Assembly (NCBI GenBank): GCA_937900165.1
Contig: CALCCX010000298.1
Coordinates: 1 to 20,267, forward strand
From: an uncultured Acidimicrobiia bacterium
Lineage (GTDB): Bacteria > Actinomycetota > Acidimicrobiia > Spongiisociales > Spongiisociaceae
Reading direction: 5' to 3'
DNA length: 20,267 nt
A model generated the notes under the pieces. The model ran no database searches. It was not told the DNA's origin and saw only the letters and a list, made by a program, of their open reading frames with translations. Position 1 is the stretch's first letter, and each line of letters begins with the position of its first letter. Below, one piece after another: positions 15,306 through 20,267 of this stretch. The position numbers and the translations under genes are program-made.

Positions 15306-16220
15306 TTACGCTGTCAGGCGGGAATGCAGAGCCGATCGCACTTGGGCGACCGTCTCGCGCGGACGCCGAGTCACGTCTTCCCAAGTGAACCGGAGCACAA
15401 TCCAGCCGTCCAACTGGGCAAGGTTGTCGCGCCGTCGATCGCGCTGGAAGGACTCTGCTGTCGAGTGCCACTGCCGCCCATCAAGTTCGACGATCAGGCG
15501 AGCGATCGGATAGGCCAGATCTACTCGACCGGAGGTGTCGGTTCGCCAAGGCAGATCGAATTGCAACACCGGAGACGGGAGGCCGGCTTGGTTGAGGAGA
15601 GCGATCGCCTTCCGCTCGAGTTCGCTCTCTGGGGCGACCAGCTGCACGGACAACTCGGTGACGAGCATACGTATGGAAGCGGTACCGGGTCTCCCTCGCC
15701 TGCCGATTCGAGTCAAAACCAGTCCGAGGTCCTCGGGCCCGAGTTTCCTTCTTGTGAGGGCGTCGTCAGTGACTCTCCGGAGTTCCGATAGGGACTTGTC
15801 GCGGGCAAGGTCGAAGATCGTTCTTGCTACGGTCGTAGTGGGGAGGCCGTCGACGGTTGTGATGTGCTCGAGAAAGAGGTCGGTTGACTCATGGACGACA
15901 ACTGCGCCAAACCGGTTCGAAAGTCGGTGCGGAATCGTGACTGTTGGGGGACCTTTCTTGCAGCGTAAGTCGTGTAGGTCGGCGGCGGACTCGTGGGAAA
16001 TCACAGCCGGCAAGGCTGCGACGGCGGCGGCCAGGAGAGCGTCCTTCGATGGGAGGCCGAATAATTGGTACGTCCCATGACCGAGCCGCGACCAAGCTCC
16101 CATGGCGATCCTTTGTCGGATGATGTCGTCGGTCAATCCGCAAGCGAGGGCTTGGGCCCGCGAAATGACACCACGTTGACGCTGAGCGATCTTTCTGGCC
16201 TGGCTTTCGGATGATTCCAT
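15306..16220 (-). CDS. AbiEi-type wHTH plus DUF559 (endonuclease-fold) protein
   Basis: A 304-residue two-part protein common in actinobacteria. Residues about 5-55 (ARKIAQRQRGVISRAQALACGLTDDIIRQRI, GAWSRLGHGTYQL) match the winged helix of type IV antitoxin AbiEi. Residues about 195-300 match DUF559, a Vsr/PD-(D/E)xK-like fold: E200/E202, GRVDLAYP (D234), LIVELDGRQWH (E245, D247, H252), then RDRRRDNLAQLDGWIVLRFTWEDV. A nuclease fold is thus likely, but activity is untested and the role (defence, DNA repair or selfish) is unknown. No AbiEii partner is adjacent. It interrupts a catabolic locus and is flanked on both sides by palindromic elements, suggesting insertion as a cassette. ATG at 16220 has no strong Shine-Dalgarno. 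Confidence 0.88.
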   Translation of the reverse strand: MESSESQARKIAQRQRGVISRAQALACGLTDDIIRQRIAMGAWSRLGHGTYQLFGLPSKDALLAAAVAALPAVISHESAADLHDLRCKKGPPTVTIPHRLSNRFGAVVVHESTDLFLEHITTVDGLPTTTVARTIFDLARDKSLSELRRVTDDALTRRKLGPEDLGLVLTRIGRRGRPGTASIRMLVTELSVQLVAPESELERKAIALLNQAGLPSPVLQFDLPWRTDTSGRVDLAYPIARLIVELDGRQWHSTAESFQRDRRRDNLAQLDGWIVLRFTWEDVTRRPRETVAQVRSALHSRLTA

Positions 16221-16271
16221 CCAGCAAACGTCGCGCCTGGGTGTGACAAGAAACTGTCAGCGGCAACTTTC

Positions 16272-16313
16272 GGCTCGGCTGCGGATTTATCCGCAGCCGA
16301 GCCTAAGGAACGC
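16272..16313. repeat. Palindromic element, copy C (between mmsA-like and DUF559 genes)
   Basis: A 15-bp perfect stem: GGCTC-GGC-TGCGGAT (16272-16286) pairs with ATCCGCA-GCC-GAGCC (16289-16303) around TT. TAAGGAACGC follows at 16304-16313. The right half, reverse complemented, shares GCGTTCCTTAGGCTC with copy A. The core TGCGGAT and outer GGCTC are identical to copy B, while the three stem positions between them differ on both arms. It lies 12 nt after the dehydrogenase stop on the minus strand, so it may act as its terminator. Confidence 0.88.
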
Positions 16314-16325
16314 CTCGGCGGACCC

Positions 16326-17819
16326 CTAGCCGTGTTGGGGGAAGCCGAGGTCGACGCCGCGGTGGATTGGGTCTGGCCAGCGGGAGATGATCACCTTTTG
16401 GCGGGTGTAGAAGTGCACGCCTTCCGGTCCGTAGATCGGGTGGTCGCCGAAAATCGACGCCTTCCAACCGCCGAACGAGTAGAAGGCGAGCGGCACCGGA
16501 ATCGGCACGTTGATGCCGACCATGCCGACCTCGATCTCATTCTGGAACTTGCGGGCCGCGCCGCCGTCGTTGGTGAATACTGCCGTTCCGTTTCCGTACG
16601 GGTTGGCGTTGATCAGATTGATCGCGTCCTCATAGCGCTCGAGGCGTGTCACCGACAGTACTGGGCCGAAGATCTCGTCGGTATAGATCGACATTTCCGG
16701 TTTCACGTTATCGAACAAGGTTGGGCCAAAGAAGAAGCCGTCCGCATGGCCCTCAACGGCAATCCCGCGACCGTCTGCCACCAACGTGGCGCCCTCCCGC
16801 TCGCCGGCGTCGACATATCCAGACACCTTGTCGCGGTGCTGGGCGGTGATCAGCGGGCCCATCTGGGACCCTTCTGCCATACCGGGCCCGACCTCGAGCG
16901 CGTCCATTCGTTCCTGGACTTTGGGTATCAACCTGTCTGCGGCATCGCCGACGGTGACCACAACCGAGATCGCCATGCAACGTTCCCCGGCCGAGCCAAA
17001 TCCCGCCGAGACCGCTGCGTCCGCGGCAAGATCCATGTCTGCATCCGGCAAGACGACCATGTGGTTCTTGGCGCCGCCGAGCGCTTGCACCCGTTTGCCC
17101 GCTTTGGCTCCGTTCTCATGGATGTACTGGGCGATAGGCGTCGACCCCACGAAGCTGATCGCTGCAACGTCTGGATGCTCGATCAGCGCATCCACTGCCA
17201 CCTTGTCGCCGTGCACGATATTGAACACCCCGTCCGGCAATCCGGCCTTCTGGAACAGCTCGGCGCAGAACTGCGACGGTGATGGGTCTTTCTCAGATGG
17301 CTTGAGGACGAAAGTGTTCCCGGTTGCGATGGCGACCGGGTACATCCACATCGGGACCATCGCCGGGAAGTTGAACGGGGTGATTCCGACTACGACTCCG
17401 ATTGGTTGGCGGATCGTATAGGTGTCCACCCCTGTTGATACCTGTTCGGAGAACTCACCCTTGACGAGGTGGGCGATGTTGGTGACGAACTCGATCACCT
17501 CCAGACCCCGCTGTACCTCGCCGAGCGCGTCGTCGATCGTTTTGCCGTGTTCGGCCGTGAGCAGCTTGGCGATGTCGAGCTTGTGATTCAGCACGAGTTC
17601 CCGGAAGGCGAACATGATGTTCTGGCGGCGAGTGAGGGGCGAATGTCGCCAAGTGTCAAACGCTTCGCGGGCTGCGCTCACCGCGCTGTCGACGTCGGCT
17701 ACAGAGGCTAGAGCCACCTCACTCGTCTGCTGACCCGTGGCAGGGTTGTAGATGGGTCCTCGCCGCTGGGAATCGCCAGGCACGAACTGGCCGTTGATCC
17801 AATGGTTGATCTGCTGCAT
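16326..17819 (-). CDS. mmsA: CoA-acylating (methyl)malonate-semialdehyde dehydrogenase
   Basis: A 497-residue aldehyde dehydrogenase of the MMSDH type. Motifs are ITPFNFPAMVP (146-156), LKPSE with K173, FVGSTPIAQY (223-232), and catalytic C281 in GSAGERCMA. The usual general-base glutamate is replaced by asparagine in LGGAKNHMV (N252), the hallmark of the CoA-dependent methylmalonate-semialdehyde branch. It would oxidise and decarboxylate malonate or methylmalonate semialdehyde to acetyl- or propionyl-CoA with NAD+, the end step of beta-alanine/pyrimidine or valine breakdown. The neighbouring dihydropyrimidinase and aminotransferase favour the former. ATG at 17819 was chosen over a GTG at 17831; neither has a strong Shine-Dalgarno. 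Confidence 0.94.
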   Translation of the reverse strand: MQQINHWINGQFVPGDSQRRGPIYNPATGQQTSEVALASVADVDSAVSAAREAFDTWRHSPLTRRQNIMFAFRELVLNHKLDIAKLLTAEHGKTIDDALGEVQRGLEVIEFVTNIAHLVKGEFSEQVSTGVDTYTIRQPIGVVVGITPFNFPAMVPMWMYPVAIATGNTFVLKPSEKDPSPSQFCAELFQKAGLPDGVFNIVHGDKVAVDALIEHPDVAAISFVGSTPIAQYIHENGAKAGKRVQALGGAKNHMVVLPDADMDLAADAAVSAGFGSAGERCMAISVVVTVGDAADRLIPKVQERMDALEVGPGMAEGSQMGPLITAQHRDKVSGYVDAGEREGATLVADGRGIAVEGHADGFFFGPTLFDNVKPEMSIYTDEIFGPVLSVTRLERYEDAINLINANPYGNGTAVFTNDGGAARKFQNEIEVGMVGINVPIPVPLAFYSFGGWKASIFGDHPIYGPEGVHFYTRQKVIISRWPDPIHRGVDLGFPQHG

Positions 17820-17891
17820 GTGTCGTCTCACTCGTTTGGAGTTGGTTCGAATGCGTACTTGGCGCTCGTACGGTCGTTATAAGCGACCAGG

Positions 17892-17916
17892 GAACCCAGG
17901 GTACAACCCTGGGTTC
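17892..17916. terminator. Perfect 11-bp hairpin between thioesterase and mmsA-like genes
   Basis: GAACCCAGGGT (17892-17902) pairs with ACCCTGGGTTC (17906-17916) across a 3-nt loop. On the minus strand it lies 47 nt after the thioesterase-fold gene stop and 72 nt before the dehydrogenase start. There is no U-tract, so it could be a U-less terminator, a processing site or a protein-binding dyad. A weaker dyad (GGTCG/CGACC, 17872-17888) containing TTATAA lies next to it. TATAAC there (minus strand) could be a -10 element for the dehydrogenase. Confidence 0.5.
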
Positions 17917-17963
17917 GGTTCATCGCACCTGATTGAACCGGCCGATATTGACAAGCTACCTAT

Positions 17964-18482
17964 CTATCTAATGGCCAGGGCTCCGCTGAGGGGAGGTCGC
18001 CAGTCAAGTGAGTCACTCGACGCTATTTGAGCATCCAGGCCGGCTGCCACGTCTGTGGGGAAATCGGCGGTTCGCCTCGTCTCCAGCGAGACGTGCGCCG
18101 TCAGGAACTCAAGTGTGTTTGCCAACCTCCCTGCATGGAGATCGAGGAGATACCACTGGCCGTGGATGACCTTGTTGGTTCGAGCAAACGTCCTGGCATG
18201 GACGGCGATTGGTGCGCCGATCATCACCTCGTTGAGATAAACGATGTGATGTTCGAGGTCGAAGACGCTGAGTTGCCGCTCGGCTATGTAGCTGCCGCCC
18301 ATTCCGATCAGGTCCATGAACGGGAGGGCCGCCTCGTCGTGAAGGCACAGATATCCCGTCACGTTCATGTGGCCGTTGTAGTCCTCGTATTCCTTAGGGA
18401 CTTCCCTCGCCAACAGGAGGGGAAGTGCCATGAGGTCATCGAACGTCGGCGCACGGCCACTCAGTTCTTCCGTCACGGGCAC
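17964..18482 (-). CDS. 4HBT/hotdog-fold thioesterase family protein
   Basis: 172 residues. The N-terminal EYEDYNGHMNVTGYLCLHDEA (about 31-51) is the active-site loop of hotdog thioesterases, where the Asp/Asn-Gly-His-Met pattern is conserved. FLTAHVSLETRR near residues 125-137 is the last strand. It resembles short acyl-CoA thioesterases such as the betainyl-CoA thioesterase group of carnitine catabolism; the substrate here is unknown. GTG at 18482 lies 7 nt from the dihydropyrimidinase stop, so it is almost certainly in the same transcript. A thioesterase is not a standard enzyme of pyrimidine breakdown; it may hydrolyse a CoA ester produced in the pathway (inference). Confidence 0.82.
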   Translation of the reverse strand: MPVTEELSGRAPTFDDLMALPLLLAREVPKEYEDYNGHMNVTGYLCLHDEAALPFMDLIGMGGSYIAERQLSVFDLEHHIVYLNEVMIGAPIAVHARTFARTNKVIHGQWYLLDLHAGRLANTLEFLTAHVSLETRRTADFPTDVAAGLDAQIASSDSLDWRPPLSGALAIR

Positions 18483-18489
18483 CAGTGAC

Positions 18490-19911
18490 TCAGATCAGGT
18501 TCTGGTTGGTGCCTCGCTTGAGATACCGGCCGTCGCCCTTGGCTCCGTGGTACTGACCGTTGTTGATCAGCACCTTGCCCCTGGACAGAACCGTCTCGAT
18601 TTTGCCGGTGGTCTCCTTGCCCTCGTAGCAGGAGTAGTCGACGTCCATGTGGTAGACACCGACCCCCATCGTCTTGGTGGCGTCCGGGTCAAATATCACG
18701 ATGTCTGCGTCCGATCCGATCGCTATCGTGCCCTTCTGCGGGTAGAGTCCGAACATCTTGGCCGGAGCTGTCGCGGTGACCTCGACGTAGCGGTTCAGGT
18801 TCAGGTTGGACTCTGCAACGGCACCGTGGTAGATCAGTTCCATGCGTTCCTCGACGCCGGGCAGACCGTTGGGGATGGCCGTGAAGTCGCCCTCGCCCAG
18901 CCGCTTCTGCGTGCCGAGCGTCGGATGGTCGTTCATGCAGAACGGGCAGTGGTCGGTGGAAACGACCTGGAGGTCATTCGTGGCGAGGGCTTTCCAAAGT
19001 TCGGCCTGGTGACCCTCCTCCCAGTTGCGGACCGGGGTCGAACAGACATATTTGGCGCCCTCGAAGCCGGGTTCGGACAGATTGTTCCAACCGAGGAACA
19101 GGTACTGTGGGCAGGTCTCGCCGAACACATTTGCACCACGGTCACGAGCCAGGGCCACTTCGGCGACCGCTTCCTTGGCGGACATGTGGACGACGTAGAG
19201 GGGAGCGCCCGCCAATTCCGCGTACGAGATCGCCCGATGGGTGGCTTCGGATTCCGTGACCGGTGGCCTGGTGGTGGAGTGGTAGATCGGATCGGTCTGT
19301 CCCTTGGCTATGGCTTGTTCGCGCAGCACGTCGATCACGATGCCGTTCTCCGCGTGCATCATTATCGTGCTGCCGTTCTCGGCGGCCTTTTGCATCGCCA
19401 TGAAGATCTGACCGTCTGTCGAGTAGAGAACCCCCGGGTAGGCCATGAACAGCTTGAAGCTCGTGACGCCTTCGCCCATGAGCACGTCCATCTCTTTGAG
19501 GGACTGCTCGTTCACATCTGACACGATCATGTGGAATCCGTAGTCGATGGCGCAATTGCCTTCGGCCTTCTCCATCCAGGTTTCGTATCCGCTCATCATC
19601 GGCTCGCCGATGGTCTGTACTGCAAAGTCGACGAGGGTGGTCGTGCCACCCCAGGCCGCGGCCCTGGTCCCGGATTCGAAGCTGTCGGACGCAGACGTCC
19701 CACCGAACGGCAGCTCCATGTGGGTGTGCACGTCCACCCCGCCCGGCATCACCAACTTGCCCGATGCATCGATCTCGGTGTCTGCGTTGAGTCCGCTCAA
19801 CGATCCGGGGGCGAAGATGGCCACCACCTTCTCGCCATCGATGAGCACATCTGCGGTCATCATTTCGGTAGCGGTGACGACTGTCCCGTTCTTGATCAGA
19901 GTCGCTGCCAT
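18490..19911 (-). CDS. hydA: Dihydropyrimidinase / D-hydantoinase
   Basis: A 473-residue amidohydrolase that opens dihydrouracil or dihydrothymine to N-carbamoyl-beta-amino acids (cytoplasm). The binuclear metal site is complete: H62 and H64 in DVHTHMELP, carboxylated K153 in TSFKLFMAYPG, H186 in MMHAENG, H242 in VVHMS and D320 in STDHCPF. Substrate-binding features include Y158 and the CSTP segment. Length fits the family (about 460-490). ATG at 19911 has AGAGG 6 nt upstream. It sits 23 nt downstream of an aminotransferase gene and 7 nt upstream of a thioesterase gene, all on the minus strand. Together with the dehydrogenase at 16326 this supports reductive pyrimidine catabolism. Hydantoin or another cyclic amide is the alternative substrate. 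Confidence 0.95.
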   Translation of the reverse strand: MAATLIKNGTVVTATEMMTADVLIDGEKVVAIFAPGSLSGLNADTEIDASGKLVMPGGVDVHTHMELPFGGTSASDSFESGTRAAAWGGTTTLVDFAVQTIGEPMMSGYETWMEKAEGNCAIDYGFHMIVSDVNEQSLKEMDVLMGEGVTSFKLFMAYPGVLYSTDGQIFMAMQKAAENGSTIMMHAENGIVIDVLREQAIAKGQTDPIYHSTTRPPVTESEATHRAISYAELAGAPLYVVHMSAKEAVAEVALARDRGANVFGETCPQYLFLGWNNLSEPGFEGAKYVCSTPVRNWEEGHQAELWKALATNDLQVVSTDHCPFCMNDHPTLGTQKRLGEGDFTAIPNGLPGVEERMELIYHGAVAESNLNLNRYVEVTATAPAKMFGLYPQKGTIAIGSDADIVIFDPDATKTMGVGVYHMDVDYSCYEGKETTGKIETVLSRGKVLINNGQYHGAKGDGRYLKRGTNQNLI

Positions 19912-19934
19912 GAGCTTCCTCTTTCTCTCGGTGC

Positions 19935-20206
19935 TCAGTCCTCGATGGCGCGCTGCATCGCGTTGTGCAGCTTTTCGAGTCCTTCGTCTGCTTCTTCGCT
20001 CGTGATCGACAGGGGAGGGGCGATCCGCAGCACGTTGCCGTGGATGCCCCCCTTGCCGATCAGCAATCCTTGCGACTTCGCCTCTTCCATCACCTTGCCG
20101 GTGGTCGGAGAGTCAGGGTTCTTGCTGCCAGGCTCGACGAACTCGACGCCGATCATCAGCCCCTTGCCCCTCACCTCGCCGATATTCGGCATCTCCTCGG
20201 CGATGC
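19935..20206 (-). CDS. Class III aminotransferase, C-terminal fragment
   Basis: Only about 90 C-terminal residues are in the window; the frame is open upstream to the adapter at 20207, so the N-terminus and the PLP lysine are lost. IGEVRGKGLMIGVEFVEPGSK, GLLIGKGGIHGNVLRIAPPLSIT and the final helix EEADEGLEKLHNAMQRAIED are typical of class III omega-aminotransferases (AGXT2, beta-alanine-pyruvate or 4-aminobutyrate type). Beside a dihydropyrimidinase, beta-alanine or beta-aminoisobutyrate transamination is the likeliest job, feeding the semialdehyde dehydrogenase at 16326. That specificity is inferred from context only. The 23-nt gap to the next gene suggests an operon. Confidence 0.88.
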
Positions 20207-20267
20207 AGATCGGAAGAGCGTCGTGTAGGGAAAGAGTGTAGATCTCGGTGGTCGCCGTATCATTAAA
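20207..20267 (+). other. Illumina P5 / TruSeq universal adapter (contamination)
   Basis: 20207-20264 is the 58-nt reverse complement of the TruSeq universal adapter, starting AGATCGGAAGAGCGTCGTG and ending CGCCGTATCATT, followed by AAA. It is synthetic. It also creates false peptide tails (such as GRASCRERV) in frames reading into it. Genomic DNA ends at 20206. Confidence 0.98.

Noticed and set aside
15306..16220. Type IV toxin-antitoxin system
   Set aside because: Only the AbiEi-like winged helix is present, fused to DUF559; no AbiEii nucleotidyltransferase toxin is adjacent.
18430..19521. A 363-residue frame antisense to dihydropyrimidinase, and similar ones at 2500-3390, 14353-15261 and 16332-17282
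   Set aside because: Each lies opposite a gene with full catalytic motifs and shows typical high-GC antisense composition.
1..20267. CRISPR array, tRNA or rRNA genes
   Set aside because: No spaced direct repeats, tRNA-like cloverleaf ends or rRNA segments were seen on either strand by eye; a tRNAscan or covariance search was not possible.

Overview
The window is a metagenome-style contig, and its two ends are not biological. Bases 1-63 are an Illumina P7/TruSeq index adapter and bases 20207-20264 are the reverse complement of the P5/TruSeq universal adapter. Genomic DNA is therefore only about 64-20206, and the genes at both ends are cut. GC is high by eye (around 60%). The content points to an uncultured actinobacterium, perhaps of the Acidimicrobiia type: an F420-type luciferase-like oxidoreductase, an actinobacterial-style polytopic GT-C mannosyltransferase, a COG3467 flavoprotein beside a MocR regulator, and an AbiEi-wHTH/DUF559 protein. 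That placement is inference. No rRNA, tRNA, CRISPR array, intact insertion sequence or phage gene was seen.

Layout. (1) 64-4965, minus strand, transcribed right to left: acyl-CoA synthetase, methylthioadenosine phosphorylase, a membrane mannosyltransferase-like protein and a truncated B12-binding radical SAM protein. A metallo-beta-lactamase-fold hydrolase (5089-5811) diverges from it. (2) 5812-6623 has no intact gene. It holds a decayed alpha/beta-hydrolase pseudogene and an inverted-repeat-bounded stretch. (3) 6624-7658 is a pirin, convergent with a lipoprotein (7769-8632); a palindromic element lies between them. (4) 8660-11142 is a divergent pair. A MocR-type regulator faces a COG3467 flavin-binding protein that is translationally coupled (GTGA overlap) to a small unknown protein, and a perfect inverted-repeat operator candidate sits between the two. 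(5) 11286-14205, plus strand: a GNAT acetyltransferase, a cupin, then a REC-histidine kinase with an unassigned C-terminal domain coupled to a single-domain response regulator.

(6) 14227-20206, minus strand, looks like a reductive pyrimidine / beta-alanine catabolic locus: class III aminotransferase (partial), dihydropyrimidinase, a thioesterase-fold protein, a CoA-acylating (methyl)malonate-semialdehyde dehydrogenase and an LLM-type oxidoreductase. Dihydropyrimidinase opens dihydrouracil/dihydrothymine, the aminotransferase would deaminate beta-alanine/beta-aminoisobutyrate, and the dehydrogenase would take the semialdehyde to acetyl- or propionyl-CoA. No beta-ureidopropionase or dihydropyrimidine dehydrogenase is in view.

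The most unusual signal is a family of three palindromic elements (near 7693, 15247 and 16272). Two of them flank the DUF559 gene that interrupts the catabolic locus. Those two share 32-nt geometry and a common core, and differ at three stem positions that change on both arms so that pairing is kept.
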